64,000 nt of DNA from positions 1 through 64,000 of the forward strand of contig NZ_JAHKQH010000009.1 of NCBI RefSeq assembly GCF_018861025.1, given 5' to 3'. The notes below the pieces were generated by a model. The model was not told the DNA's origin and did not search any database. It saw only the letters and a program-made list of their open reading frames with translations. Below are positions 37,670 to 47,848 of the stretch, one piece after another (within the stretch, counting starts at the first letter, position 1; each line of letters starts with the position of its first letter). This DNA comes from Psychrosphaera sp. B3R10 (lineage in GTDB: Bacteria > Pseudomonadota > Gammaproteobacteria > Enterobacterales > Alteromonadaceae). A program made the translations under genes and the position numbers.

Positions 37670-39958
37670 ATGGCTAAATCACATTTATTGGGCGCGGCAC
37701 GGATCGGTCCAAACAGAGAACTTAAATTTTCACTTGAATCATACTGGCGTGGCGACATTACTGCTGACGAACTGCAGTTAACGGCAAATACGATTCAACA
37801 ACAAAACATTCAATCAACGGCAGATTTAAACTTCACCCAAGTGGGAGATTTTTCTTTTTACGACCACGTGCTCGATACCAGCTTTTTATTAGGTAACGTG
37901 CCGAAGCGGGCTCAAAACGACGATGATTCAAGACTCGACAATTACTTTAAAGTAGCCCGTGGCAAAGCGCGCAACCATAACAATTGCTGCACGCAAGCAG
38001 GTGAAATGACCAAGTGGTTCGACACCAACTACCATTACATCGTTCCAGAATTTGATCAAAACACTGAGTTTTCGTTAAACCCAGAACAACTCATTCGTCA
38101 AATCAATCAGGCCAAAGCATTAGGCTCAACGGTGAAACCTGTGATTTTGGGTCCGGTCAGTTATTTACATCTAGGAAAAAGTAAAGATCAATGTGATAAA
38201 TTGGCCTTATTAGACAAATTATTGCCTATCTACCAAGAACTCTTTGCGGTCATCGAACGCCACGGAATTGAATGGGTACAGATTGACGAACCCGCTTTAG
38301 TTGTTGATTTATCACCTGAGTGGCAACTTGCTTATCGCTATGCGTTTAATGCTCTAAAAACATCGTCACTGAAAATTTTGTTAACCACTTATTTTGGGCC
38401 ACTGGGCACCAATCTCGATCTCGTTGCCACATTACCAGTCGCGGGTATTCACATCGACGTGACTCATGACATTGATGAAGCGTCATCGTTAGTGCAATCC
38501 CAACCGGTTGACCAAGTATTGTCTCTTGGCGTGATTAATGGACGAAATATTTGGAAATCTGATCTCACAAAAATTTTAGACTCGATAGAACTCCTTGCCC
38601 AGGTGAAACAAGACAATCTATGGTTAGCGCCAAGTTGCTCGTTATTGCACGTTCCTGTCACTCTCGCGAACGAAACGTCATTAGCGGACGAACTCATCGA
38701 CTGGCTAGCCTTTGGCCAAGAAAAAATTGCCGAACTAGAATGTTTAACGCTGGCATTAAATAAAGGCCGTAATGCGGTTGTACAGCAACTAAAGGATAAT
38801 GAAACAAGTCTGCTCCGTCGTCACCACTCTCCTTTAGTGACCAACCAAGACGTGCAAAACGCCCTAAGTAATATCAATACTCAACATTTAAATCGAATAA
38901 GCCCGCATGTCGAAAGACAAGCGATACAACAACAAAAACTTAAACTGCCGACGTTCCCCACAACAACCATAGGGTCATTTCCGCAAACCGCTGATATTCG
39001 TCAAACCCGCAACCAGTATAAGCGCGGTAAAATCGACCACGCTGAATACGTAACAAAAATGCAGCAGGAAATTGAATCGGTTATTCAATACCAAACCGAT
39101 TTAGACCTCGACGTATTAGTGCACGGCGAACCTGAGCGTAATGACATGGTTGAATACTTTGGTGAGTTGCTCGAAGGTTTTGCTCAAACGCAACTGGGCT
39201 GGGTACAAAGTTACGGTTCTCGTTGTGTAAAACCGCCAATTTTATTTGGTGATGTTTACCGTAGCCAACCATTAACAACACAATGGGCTGAATACGCGCA
39301 GTCGTTAACAAACAAGCCAGTTAAGGGCATGTTAACGGGGCCTGTGACTATTTTGAACTGGTCGTTTGTTCGTGATGATCAAGCCTTATCTACCACTTGC
39401 TATCAGATTGCGTTGGCAGTTAAAGAAGAAGTACAGGCGCTGGAACAATTAGGCATTAACATAATTCAAATAGATGAAGCGGCACTAAGAGAAGGATTGC
39501 CTCTGCGTAAAAATGACTGGCAGCACTACTTAGACTGGTCAGTAAATGCATTTAAATTATGTGCCCGTGATGTCGCTAATTCAACACAAATACATACTCA
39601 CATGTGTTACTCAGAATTTGATGACATTATCGATGCAATCGCGCATATGGACGCCGATGTGATTACGATTGAATCGTCTCGTTCAGACAATGAGTTGTTG
39701 AAAACTTTTGAACGTTTTCAATATCCAAATCAAATTGGCCCTGGGGTTTACGATATTCATTCACCTAATATCCCAACGCTGGAAAGTATCCAGACGTTGA
39801 TCAAAAAGGCGACGACAATATTTGACCGTGACCAGATATGGATCAATCCCGACTGCGGACTAAAAACCCGTCGGTGGGAAGAAGTAAAACCGGCATTAGA
39901 AAACATGGTAAAAGCAGCCAAGTCACTGCGTAACCCTTCAGTGGTAATCGCGGACTAA
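37670..39958 (+). CDS. metE: Cobalamin-independent methionine synthase MetE
   Basis: MetE transfers the methyl group of methyl-THF-polyglutamate to homocysteine without vitamin B12. The 762 residues fit the family (~753-765). The N-terminal half includes RARNHNNC-type and LLDKLLPIYQEL segments. The catalytic C-terminal half shows TTTIGSFPQT, DLDVLVHGEPERNDMVEYFGE (read in parts), the zinc ligands in IHTHMCYSEF (His, Cys), a Glu in DEAALREGLPL and NPDCGLKTR (Cys). The protein is complete. It is activated by MetR from the divergent gene and ends in a strong terminator. Confidence 0.97.
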   Translation: MAKSHLLGAARIGPNRELKFSLESYWRGDITADELQLTANTIQQQNIQSTADLNFTQVGDFSFYDHVLDTSFLLGNVPKRAQNDDDSRLDNYFKVARGKARNHNNCCTQAGEMTKWFDTNYHYIVPEFDQNTEFSLNPEQLIRQINQAKALGSTVKPVILGPVSYLHLGKSKDQCDKLALLDKLLPIYQELFAVIERHGIEWVQIDEPALVVDLSPEWQLAYRYAFNALKTSSLKILLTTYFGPLGTNLDLVATLPVAGIHIDVTHDIDEASSLVQSQPVDQVLSLGVINGRNIWKSDLTKILDSIELLAQVKQDNLWLAPSCSLLHVPVTLANETSLADELIDWLAFGQEKIAELECLTLALNKGRNAVVQQLKDNETSLLRRHHSPLVTNQDVQNALSNINTQHLNRISPHVERQAIQQQKLKLPTFPTTTIGSFPQTADIRQTRNQYKRGKIDHAEYVTKMQQEIESVIQYQTDLDLDVLVHGEPERNDMVEYFGELLEGFAQTQLGWVQSYGSRCVKPPILFGDVYRSQPLTTQWAEYAQSLTNKPVKGMLTGPVTILNWSFVRDDQALSTTCYQIALAVKEEVQALEQLGINIIQIDEAALREGLPLRKNDWQHYLDWSVNAFKLCARDVANSTQIHTHMCYSEFDDIIDAIAHMDADVITIESSRSDNELLKTFERFQYPNQIGPGVYDIHSPNIPTLESIQTLIKKATTIFDRDQIWINPDCGLKTRRWEEVKPALENMVKAAKSLRNPSVVIAD

Positions 39959-39969
39959 TCAAAGAACAC

Positions 39970-40010
39970 AAAAAAACCGTACTGTTTTAACAATCCAGTA
40001 CGGTTTTTCC
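39970..40010. terminator. Bidirectional terminator after metE
   Basis: AAAAACCGTACTG (39972-39984) pairs with CAGTACGGTTTTT (39996-40008). It serves metE and probably the convergent gene ending at 40071. Confidence 0.92.
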
Positions 40011-40070
40011 GTTTAGTTATGTATTAATGGATAAACTGGCTATTTCAATTAGTAAAATATCAACACAAGT

Positions 40071-42764
40071 TTATTTGGTCGAAATAGCAACCAGCGCGCT
40101 CCGACGTCGTCTAAATCCGACAATCCCTAAGGCAAATATCAAATAACCTATCGACAAACTTAATCCAAATTTAGGGCTTGAGTCATCCTTTTCGTCTGCC
40201 TCGTCGGGTGTTTCTTCATCTGGGGTTTCAACAACAATGTCGACCACAACAGTTACATCTTTGTAAACGGTAAACTGACCATCATTTACAACCAATCGAA
40301 ATTTCAGCAACACTGATTCGTCACTTTCAGGCGCAATAAAACTGGGCGTTAACGTATCATCATCAATAAGTTCCACTGACGGCCCCGTGGCTTGCAACCA
40401 ATTAAAGACTAACTCATCATCATCGGCATCAAAAATTACCCCAGCTAACCACACTTGTTCGCCAGGTCGCGCTGTTAGTGTCTCTCCTAGCTCGATTGTC
40501 GGAAGGTTATACCCCGGAATATTAGTGCCGATAGGAAATACATTGATGTCATATAATTGCTCTGCCGAAGATCGACCATCACTCGCCACCAACTTAAATT
40601 GCAAGACTTGATGTTCGTCAACACTTGGCGCAACAAACTCTAACTCTTGTCCTAATTGCCGTAAAATATTAGCGTCTGGACCACTAAGCTGTTGCCATTG
40701 AAATGTTATCGGATCGTCTTCGGGATCGGAGACTTCAGCGATTAACAGGTATTTGACATTGCTCACCAAATTCACTTCTTCGGCTGGCACAAAAACAGGC
40801 ACCGTATTGTCACGTTTGACGACGTTTACTGTAAGACCTGATTGATTATCAAACACATCGAAATATGAGGCTGAACTTTGCACCAGAACATCTAGGTCTT
40901 GATCGCCGTCAACATCGGTAAAATGCGGGAAGACATTGCCTTCAAATTGCCCCTGGTTAAATGGGTTCAACAATCCTTCGGATTTAAATAAGGGCTGGGT
41001 TACCGTGCCGAGGTTTTTATAATAAATCAGTCGACCTGAGTCGCTGCCTACGAGCAGATCAACGTCGCCGTCGGTATCAAGATCAGCAAACGCCAAACCT
41101 AAAACATTGCCCACTAAACTTAAGTCAATTAACGTTTGGTTTTGCAGTCCAAATACGGCATTGCTAACACTGCCTGTATTTTCGTAATAAAATAATTCAC
41201 CGTCACTGTTGGTAATATACAAGTCGAAGTCTAAATCATTATCAGCATCGACTAATGTCGGTCTGGCCCCAGCGCCAACGTCAATAAACCGGCCGGGGTT
41301 TTCTCGGCCAATTTTACTGACAAAAGTGAGTGCCCCACCGTCGGTGGTATTTTCAAAATAGCTCAAAAAACCAGACTGATTTCCCACGAGCAAGTCGTTG
41401 TCACCATCATTATCTAAATCAGCAGCAAAAGGCACTGCATCTGATCCAACATCAAACTGCGCTAACGCTCCATTAGCTGTACTTTGCCAGTCAAGCACGG
41501 CGTTGGCGTTGTTGATATATACCGCGAGTTGTCCATCGCTTTGGCCAACCACTAAATCAACTAAATTGTCGTTATTTATGTCAGTTAAATGAGTGTTCGA
41601 GTCATTTGTTAATGTAAAGCTTGGCTGATACTGATCATCTTCAATCATATCTAAACTGTTTATGAGCCTAATAACTTTGTTGTTTTGGTCCACTAACTCA
41701 AAATAAATCAAACGACTTTCGACCGGTAAAATTGCACTATTGCGATAGCTAATGGCCGACAAAATGACATTTGCAGCGTCTGGCGTCGTAAACTCATTAA
41801 AGGTAATTTCTAACGGTGCACCCGCTTCGCCTTTTTTGCTCGGTGTGATTTGGGCAACAATTTCCCCCATATAAATGACCTGACCGGTTTGCGACAACAC
41901 AGTTAATTCTGCGGACAGATCACTTTCCAATACAATTGAGTCTTCCGGTAAGTGGCCCCAAATTGTCAAAACTTGACCAGCAAATTGTGCGTCGGGCTCA
42001 ACCCAAGTAAGACTTTTAAACAGTGGCGAGCTTTCACCATTGCTGGCGTCAACTTCGTAAATAACAATAGGTGCAAGACCTGTGAAATACCCTAATTCTT
42101 GGCGGTTTAAGACCGAAAAGTTAACGGCTAATTGCCCAACATTGCCATTTATATCTTCAGCTAAAACAATCAGCTCATAATCATTATTCGCGTCTTGGTC
42201 CTGTGGTTGTTCAAAGTTTAAGGTGAATATCGGCGTGACCTGAAAGTCCTCTGACAACAAAAACAACTCGGCGTCTGCACCAGCAATTGAAAACGTAAAT
42301 TCGTCGCCGTCTTCATCACTTGCCGCTAAACCAAAACTAAAATTGGTGTCTTCATAGGCCGAATAGTTGTTGTTGATTGAAATCACGGGTGCTTCATTCA
42401 CATTAATAACGATGATTTGAATGTCTATGGCTGACGGATTTCCCTGGCTGTCCCTTGCATTGACCCTCAAGCTGTAAACATTATTGTGGGTATTGTCGCC
42501 GGGCTGCTCATAATTTGGGGCTTGGGAAAACGTTAGCTGGCCTGAATTTAAGTCGAATAAGTCGCCATCTTCTCCTTCTAGACTAAGCGTTTTAGTGCCA
42601 TTAAATTCATCATCAATGATAAAATTGGCAACAAACGTGCTGTTTTCATCTACATCAATTTGAGCGCTGCCGGAGACGTCACGCGGGACATCTGAAGGCG
42701 CAGCAACAAGTGGCTTAATGCTCAAAATCACGAGGAGAATGACCAGTAACAATTTATTCGGCAT
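40071..42764 (-). CDS. Large secreted cadherin/VCBS/PKD repeat protein with C-terminal sorting-type tail
   Basis: The 897-residue protein has a signal peptide (LLLVILLVILSIKPLVAA). Order: two cadherin-like domains (YEQPGDNTHNNVYSL and NFEQPQDQDANNDYEL, Ca-binding style); a middle domain; at least five FG-GAP/VCBS-type repeats (DINNDNLVDLVVG, DLDNDGDNDLLVG, DADNDLDFDLYI, DLDTDGDVDLLVG, DVDGDQDLDVLV); two PKD/REJ-like domains (DDPITFQWQQLSGP, DDELVFNWLQATGP); an acidic spacer; and a final GYLIFALGIVGFRRRR, a hydrophobic-plus-Arg tail like PEP-/GlyGly-CTERM anchors. It is likely exported and processed at the surface. No enzymatic domain was seen. Confidence 0.85.
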   Translation of the reverse strand: MPNKLLLVILLVILSIKPLVAAPSDVPRDVSGSAQIDVDENSTFVANFIIDDEFNGTKTLSLEGEDGDLFDLNSGQLTFSQAPNYEQPGDNTHNNVYSLRVNARDSQGNPSAIDIQIIVINVNEAPVISINNNYSAYEDTNFSFGLAASDEDGDEFTFSIAGADAELFLLSEDFQVTPIFTLNFEQPQDQDANNDYELIVLAEDINGNVGQLAVNFSVLNRQELGYFTGLAPIVIYEVDASNGESSPLFKSLTWVEPDAQFAGQVLTIWGHLPEDSIVLESDLSAELTVLSQTGQVIYMGEIVAQITPSKKGEAGAPLEITFNEFTTPDAANVILSAISYRNSAILPVESRLIYFELVDQNNKVIRLINSLDMIEDDQYQPSFTLTNDSNTHLTDINNDNLVDLVVGQSDGQLAVYINNANAVLDWQSTANGALAQFDVGSDAVPFAADLDNDGDNDLLVGNQSGFLSYFENTTDGGALTFVSKIGRENPGRFIDVGAGARPTLVDADNDLDFDLYITNSDGELFYYENTGSVSNAVFGLQNQTLIDLSLVGNVLGLAFADLDTDGDVDLLVGSDSGRLIYYKNLGTVTQPLFKSEGLLNPFNQGQFEGNVFPHFTDVDGDQDLDVLVQSSASYFDVFDNQSGLTVNVVKRDNTVPVFVPAEEVNLVSNVKYLLIAEVSDPEDDPITFQWQQLSGPDANILRQLGQELEFVAPSVDEHQVLQFKLVASDGRSSAEQLYDINVFPIGTNIPGYNLPTIELGETLTARPGEQVWLAGVIFDADDDELVFNWLQATGPSVELIDDDTLTPSFIAPESDESVLLKFRLVVNDGQFTVYKDVTVVVDIVVETPDEETPDEADEKDDSSPKFGLSLSIGYLIFALGIVGFRRRRSALVAISTK

Positions 42765-43066
42765 AAAACATCTTCACCATCTAAGTATTAACTGTCGACT
42801 AATTCAAACAGCTTATTTAAAAAATGACACAACTGAGCCTGCGATAGACTCCAGAAAATATCTAGGGATTACACAAAAGATACGTTTTAGTGTAATCCAC
42901 TTGGTTAAAACTCTGATAAAAGATCAGCTTATTAGCTATTATCGACCGCTAACGCTAAAAAGTGAATGTGATATTATTCACCCCCAAATTTCTTTTCAGT
43001 CTTGCATTTGGCACAAATTGGCCTTTAAATGCATTACTATTAACTGAATTTGTTAACGAGAAACGT
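42765..43066. other. Gene-free region with hairpins upstream of the small membrane protein
   Basis: About 300 bp without a gene. GGATTACAC (42866-42874) and GTGTAATCC (42890-42898) are perfect inverted halves flanking a 15-nt loop. CTGAT-AAAAG-ATCAG (42913-42927) is a second small hairpin. No U-run follows either, so they may be protein-binding or RNA structures instead of terminators. Confidence 0.5.
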
Positions 43067-43384
43067 ATGTTTAAATTAATTCTGAAAATCGCCGTTGTAT
43101 ATTTAGTTCTTCAATACGGTTTAAAAGTCGATATTAATGGTTATGTAAAACCTTATATTGAGCCGCTTTGGGCTGAAGCACAGGATAACATGCCAGAGTC
43201 GGCTAAAATGTTGTTAGAAAAAGCAGAACCATTAGCGGATGCCGCGGTAGATAATCCACTTGTTGGTTATGTTACCGAACGAGCTCAGGCACTTGATGAA
43301 GCTAAAGCGAGCGTCAAAGCGTTAGAAGAAAAAATGAAAGAGATGCAAGAAGCCGCTGACAAAGCAGCCGATGGCGGAAATTAA
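43067..43384 (+). CDS. Small membrane-anchored coiled-coil protein, unknown
   Basis: The 105-residue protein starts at ATG 43067; a longer frame upstream is unlikely to be used. It begins with a single hydrophobic helix (LILKIAVVYLVLQYGL) and continues with an Ala/Glu/Lys-rich helical tail (KALEEKMKEMQEAADKA) of coiled-coil character. It precedes gmk by 67 bp on the same strand. I do not recognise the family. Confidence 0.65.
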   Translation: MFKLILKIAVVYLVLQYGLKVDINGYVKPYIEPLWAEAQDNMPESAKMLLEKAEPLADAAVDNPLVGYVTERAQALDEAKASVKALEEKMKEMQEAADKAADGGN

Positions 43385-43451
43385 GTTCATCATTTAAATA
43401 GATGATATACTGACGCGCTTTAAAATAGTCCAATTCAAAAGAACGAGTAAT

Positions 43452-44069
43452 ATGAAAGGTAATTTGTTCATCATTTCCTCACCAAGTGGTGCGGGTAAAT
43501 CAAGTTTGATCAGCGCATTGTTAGCAAAACATGACGATATGAAAGTATCTGTGTCTCATACAACACGCGCACCAAGACCCGGTGAAGTTGACGGTGTTCA
43601 CTATCACTTTTGTGATAAAGATGAATTTAAAGCGGTTATTGAGCAGAATGGTTTTTTTGAATGGGCTGAAGTATTTGGCAATTTTTATGGCACCTCTAAA
43701 CAAGCGATAATTGATCAACTTGACCAAGGCATTGACGTATTTTTGGATATTGATTGGCAAGGCGCGCAGCAGATGCGCAAGTTAGTGAGCGAAGTTATTT
43801 CGGTGTTTATTTTACCACCATCAAAAACTGAACTGGAAAATCGCCTTAATAAACGCGGCCAAGATTCACAAGACGTGATCGCCAAACGCATGGACAAAGC
43901 GCAAAGCGAAATGTCTCACTATGACGAATATGGATTTGTTTTAATAAACGATGATTTTGATACCACTTTGGCTCAATTGGAGTCAGTTGTACTCGCACAT
44001 CGGTGCAGAAAAGCAAACCAACAAATTAAACATCAATCCTTGTTAAATGATCTGTTGGCTAAAAGCTAA
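43452..44069 (+). CDS. gmk: Guanylate kinase
   Basis: Gmk phosphorylates GMP/dGMP to GDP/dGDP. The 205-residue protein has the Walker [12 protein letters not shown] near the N-terminus, [21 protein letters not shown] (GMP-binding, read in parts), [14 protein letters not shown], and the DIDWQGAQQ segment. The rest matches E. coli Gmk closely. It is the first gene of the gmk-rpoZ-spoT region, as in E. coli. Confidence 0.98.
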   Translation: MKGNLFIISSPSGAGKSSLISALLAKHDDMKVSVSHTTRAPRPGEVDGVHYHFCDKDEFKAVIEQNGFFEWAEVFGNFYGTSKQAIIDQLDQGIDVFLDIDWQGAQQMRKLVSEVISVFILPPSKTELENRLNKRGQDSQDVIAKRMDKAQSEMSHYDEYGFVLINDDFDTTLAQLESVVLAHRCRKANQQIKHQSLLNDLLAKS

Positions 44070-44176
44070 CCTTAGTGTAATATTACGCCCCTTAAAAAAT
44101 TTTTAACTTAGTGCAATTTTTGCGTTAAGTGTTGAAGTGAATAATCCGCAAAATGCGGTAAAACTGGAGATTGTAA

Positions 44177-44449
44177 ATGGCTCGCGTAACTGTAGAAGAC
44201 GCTGTTGATAAAATTGGTAACCGTTTTGATTTGATTTTAGTTGCATCACGCCGCGCGCGTCAGTTAGCAACTGGAGGCAAAGAGCCGTTAGTAGATGCTG
44301 GTCTAGATAAGCCAACTGTAACTGCTCTACGTGAAATCGAAGCTGGTTTGATCACAAACGAAGTAATGGATCTGCAAGATAACGAAGCAGAACATGTTCG
44401 TGAAGCGGAAGAAATGGCAGCTGTTGCCGCTATCGTTGGTAACGAATAG
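44177..44449 (+). CDS. rpoZ: RNA polymerase omega subunit
   Basis: The 90-residue omega subunit helps assemble RNA polymerase and forms one ppGpp site. [20 protein letters not shown] and [10 protein letters not shown], with the [10 protein letters not shown] segment, match the family end to end. It has a GGAG-type ribosome site. It is followed by a hairpin and then spoT. Confidence 0.98.
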   Translation: MARVTVEDAVDKIGNRFDLILVASRRARQLATGGKEPLVDAGLDKPTVTALREIEAGLITNEVMDLQDNEAEHVREAEEMAAVAAIVGNE

Positions 44450-44461
44450 TAGAAAAACTTT

Positions 44462-44492
44462 ATCGCCAACGTGTAACTTCACGTTGGCTTTA
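44462..44492 (+). terminator. Hairpin between rpoZ and spoT
   Basis: GCCAACGTG (44465-44473) and CACGTTGGC (44480-44488) form a perfect 9-bp stem with a 6-nt loop. Only three T residues follow, so it may be a leaky terminator or an mRNA 3'-end stabiliser, allowing partial read-through into spoT. Confidence 0.6.
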
Positions 44493-44553
44493 CCCCTCAA
44501 ACATCGTATATTTTAAATAATTCCATCCACCATCTTTTTGAACTGATTAATTA

Positions 44554-46653
44554 GTGTACTTATTTGAAGGCTTAAAACAAAAGATCTGCGAATACTTGCC
44601 GACCGAGCAAGTTAAAATCATTCAGCGTGCCTATGTTGTTGCGCGAGATGCGCACGAAGGCCAAATGCGTTCGAGTGGCGATCCATATATCACCCACCCT
44701 GTGGCTGTCACAGTGCTACTTGCAGACATGCGTCTTGATCATGAAACATTAGCCGCAGCGTTAATGCACGATGTTATCGAAGATACACCAGTAACCAAAG
44801 AAGAGTTAGCTGGCGAATTTGGCGATACCATTGCCGATTTAGTTGAAGGTGTTTCTAAACTCGACAAACTTCATTTTAAAGACAAAAAAGAATTCCAAGC
44901 CGAAAATTTTCGAAAAATGATCATGGCGATGACTCAAGATATTCGAGTCATATTAATTAAATTGGCAGACAGAACGCACAACATGCGTACTTTAGGATCA
45001 CTAAAACCTGAGAAAAAACGTCGCATCGCCAAAGAAACATTAGAAATCTACGCGCCAATTGCTAATCGCTTGGGTATTCACGAATTTAAAAACGAATTGG
45101 AAAATCTTGGTTTTCAAGCCCTGTATCCAATGCGTGCGCGGGCCTTATCCGCTGCGGTAAAACAAGCCCGCGGCAATCGTAAAGAAATCATTCAGAATAT
45201 TCAGGAAGAAATTGAAACCCGACTCCAAGAAGTTGCGATTGCTGGCAATGTGCTGGGTCGCGAGAAACATTTATTTAGTATTTATCGGAAAATGTTGAAC
45301 AAAGAACTGATGTTCAACGAAGTCATGGACATTTATGCCTTCCGAATTGTCGTTAACGACATCGACACGTGTTACCGTGTCATCGGCGTAATGCATAATC
45401 TTTATAAACCTATTGAAACTCGTTTTAAAGACTATATTGCGATCCCAAAAACCAATGGTTATCAGTCACTGCATACCTCTTTGGTTGGTCCTCATGGCAT
45501 TCCAATTGAAATACAAATTCGTACAAGTGAGATGGATCAGTTAGCTGACCGAGGTGTTGCTGCACATTGGGCATATAAAGGTGAAGGTGAAACCACAGGC
45601 AATACATCGCAACAACGTGCGCGCCAATGGATGCAAAGCTTATTAGAGTTGCAGCAAAGCGCAGGTTCGTCATTTGAATTTATTGAAAACGTAAAAACAG
45701 ATTTATTCCCTGAAGAAATTTATGTCTTTACTCCTGATGGTAAAATTCATGAATTACCTATGGGGGCAACGCCTGTAGATTTTGCCTACAGTGTACATAC
45801 CGATGTCGGTAATACATGTATCGGCGCTAAAGTTGACCGCAAACATCATCCGTTAAGTAAAGCATTAGATTCTGGCCAAACTGTTGAGGTTATGACCTCC
45901 AAAAACGGTAAGCCGAATGCCACTTGGCTCAACTTTGTAACAACCGCCAAAGCGCGCTTGGGGATCAGAAATTACCTCAAGCACCAACGTCGTAACGAAG
46001 CCATTAATTTAGGCAAACGTCTGCTAAATTCAGCATTGGGCGAACTCAATATCGAAGATATTGAAGAAGATAACAAAATACAGCTATTAAAAGATCTGCA
46101 TTTAAAATCAATGGATGATCTGTACCGAGAAATTGGTTTAGGTAATTTGATGGGGCTAAGTGTTTGTAACCGTTTGCTAAATTCTGACGAGCAAGACGAC
46201 GAAACAATGGCAAAGGATCATACTCCAATTGCCGGCGCTCACGGCATGTTGGTCACGTATAGTAAATGTTGTCATCCTATATTCGGTGATGAGATTGTTG
46301 CGCACGTGTCACAAGGCAAAGGGCTTACCATTCATCGCGAAGACTGCCCGAACTGTCGTCATTGGGAAAAAGAACCCGCAAAATTCTTTAAAGTGAAGTG
46401 GGATACAAATACCGACCGTGAATATGTCACGACACTTAAAATTGAATTAATCAATCATCAGGGCGCGCTAGCGAAAGTCACTCACTTGATTTCTAAGAGT
46501 AATTCCAATGTTGAACACATCAACACTGAAGAAAAAGATTCCAATTTATATGTGATCACCGCCGATGTAACGGTCAAAGACCGTATCCACTTAGCCCGAT
46601 TGATTAAAAAACTTAGAACGATGCCAGATGTTCAACGCATCAGTAGAAAATAA
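44554..46653 (+). CDS. spoT: Bifunctional (p)ppGpp synthetase/hydrolase SpoT
   Basis: SpoT makes and degrades the stringent alarmone ppGpp. The 699 residues match E. coli SpoT (702). An N-terminal HD hydrolase domain (ITHPVAVTVLLADM, LMHDVIEDTP) is followed by a synthetase domain (YRVIGVMHNLYKP, KDYIAIPKTNGYQSLHTSL), then TGS (EIYVFTPDGKIHELPMGATPVDFAY), a helical/zinc-finger part (CCHPIFGDEIV) and a C-terminal ACT domain (NHQGALAKVTHLIS). It starts with GTG, giving MYLFEGL, equivalent to the E. coli start. There is no strong ribosome site, as is often seen for spoT. Confidence 0.97.
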   Translation: MYLFEGLKQKICEYLPTEQVKIIQRAYVVARDAHEGQMRSSGDPYITHPVAVTVLLADMRLDHETLAAALMHDVIEDTPVTKEELAGEFGDTIADLVEGVSKLDKLHFKDKKEFQAENFRKMIMAMTQDIRVILIKLADRTHNMRTLGSLKPEKKRRIAKETLEIYAPIANRLGIHEFKNELENLGFQALYPMRARALSAAVKQARGNRKEIIQNIQEEIETRLQEVAIAGNVLGREKHLFSIYRKMLNKELMFNEVMDIYAFRIVVNDIDTCYRVIGVMHNLYKPIETRFKDYIAIPKTNGYQSLHTSLVGPHGIPIEIQIRTSEMDQLADRGVAAHWAYKGEGETTGNTSQQRARQWMQSLLELQQSAGSSFEFIENVKTDLFPEEIYVFTPDGKIHELPMGATPVDFAYSVHTDVGNTCIGAKVDRKHHPLSKALDSGQTVEVMTSKNGKPNATWLNFVTTAKARLGIRNYLKHQRRNEAINLGKRLLNSALGELNIEDIEEDNKIQLLKDLHLKSMDDLYREIGLGNLMGLSVCNRLLNSDEQDDETMAKDHTPIAGAHGMLVTYSKCCHPIFGDEIVAHVSQGKGLTIHREDCPNCRHWEKEPAKFFKVKWDTNTDREYVTTLKIELINHQGALAKVTHLISKSNSNVEHINTEEKDSNLYVITADVTVKDRIHLARLIKKLRTMPDVQRISRK

Positions 46654-46666
46654 ATAAGGAACGAAC

Positions 46667-47056
46667 ATGACTCGAGTAGTTATCAGTACAGACAACGCAC
46701 CAGCGGCGATTGGCACGTACAATCAAGCGATTAAAACGGGCACAACAGTATATTTGTCAGGTCAAATTCCGTTGGTACCAGAAACAATGGAAGTGATCTC
46801 TGAAGATTTTGAACAACAAGCAGAGCAAGTTTTTAAAAACTTAGCAGCGGTTTGTGAAGCTGCCGGCAGTTCACTTGGTGACGCAGTTAAGCTCAATATC
46901 TTTCTAACTGATTTAGGTCAGTTTGCGAAAGTAAATGAAATCATGGCCAAATTTGTTGCTGAACCTTTCCCAGCAAGAGCCGCGGTTCAGGTATCTGCTT
47001 TGCCAAAAGGCGTACAAATTGAAATCGACGGTATTCTAGAATTAGCAGACTGCTAA
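46667..47056 (+). CDS. ridA: RidA family reactive imine deaminase
   Basis: RidA hydrolyses reactive enamine/imine intermediates such as 2-aminoacrylate. The 129 residues contain the typical [48 protein letters not shown] and the catalytic-Arg region [15 protein letters not shown]. It sits between spoT and trmH, an insertion relative to E. coli gene order. It is in line with spoT (13 nt) and close to trmH, so likely cotranscribed. Confidence 0.95.
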   Translation: MTRVVISTDNAPAAIGTYNQAIKTGTTVYLSGQIPLVPETMEVISEDFEQQAEQVFKNLAAVCEAAGSSLGDAVKLNIFLTDLGQFAKVNEIMAKFVAEPFPARAAVQVSALPKGVQIEIDGILELADC

Positions 47057-47063
47057 TCCTCCT

Positions 47064-47846
47064 ATGACCCCAGAAAGATTTAAACGGATCACTGATCTGC
47101 TCGATAAACGCCAGACAGATTTAACAGTATGTATGGAGCAGGTCCATAAAACCCATAACTTATCAGCTATAATTCGTACGGCGGATGCCGTCGGCATCCA
47201 CAATATCCATGCGATTTATACCACCGAAAGTCGGTGGCTTAGTGGTGGCCGTGCCTCTGGTAGCCAAAAGTGGGTGAAAGTAACCGAACAGCCTGATACC
47301 ACAACAGCGATTAATCAGTTTAAGCAACAAGGCATGCAAGTACTTGCTACTAACTTGTCTGATAAAGCAGTGGATTTTCGTGATATCGACTATACAAAAC
47401 CGACGGCACTGATCTTAGGACAAGAGCGGGATGGCATTTCTGAACAGGCATTAGAAATGGCCGACCACCATATTGTTGTGCCTATGTATGGCATGGTTGA
47501 ATCACTCAATGTCAGTGTTGCAGGCGCATTAATAATGTACGAAGCACAACGGCAACGTCGAGAAGCGGGAATGTACAACCAGTCGCGAATCGACAAATCG
47601 ATTCGTCATCAAATGTTGTTCGAAGGTGGGCATCCAATTTATGCCGAGTTATGTGTTCGCACACAAACGCCATATCCCCCACTAGATGAATACGGCCAAA
47701 TTGCAGCAGACCCTGATTGGTATCAAACGTTGAAGCAACGTTTTGCATTATTGAGCCCGGAACAAAAATCGAAACGTGTGGACTTTACCCATAGCGATCA
47801 GCAGTTTGAACTCGATCCTTTACCAATGCCTGATAAGCGTAATTAA
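47064..47846 (+). CDS. trmH: tRNA (guanosine-2'-O-)-methyltransferase TrmH
   Basis: TrmH (SpoU) methylates G18 of tRNA using S-adenosylmethionine. It has the three SPOUT motifs: NLSAIIRTADAVG, LILGQERDGIS and PMYGMVESLNVSVAGALIMYE (read in parts). At 260 residues it is somewhat longer than E. coli TrmH (229), with the extension at the C-terminus. It lies 7 nt after ridA and 2 nt before recG, hence in one operon. Confidence 0.96.
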   Translation: MTPERFKRITDLLDKRQTDLTVCMEQVHKTHNLSAIIRTADAVGIHNIHAIYTTESRWLSGGRASGSQKWVKVTEQPDTTTAINQFKQQGMQVLATNLSDKAVDFRDIDYTKPTALILGQERDGISEQALEMADHHIVVPMYGMVESLNVSVAGALIMYEAQRQRREAGMYNQSRIDKSIRHQMLFEGGHPIYAELCVRTQTPYPPLDEYGQIAADPDWYQTLKQRFALLSPEQKSKRVDFTHSDQQFELDPLPMPDKRN

Positions 47847-47848
47847 CG

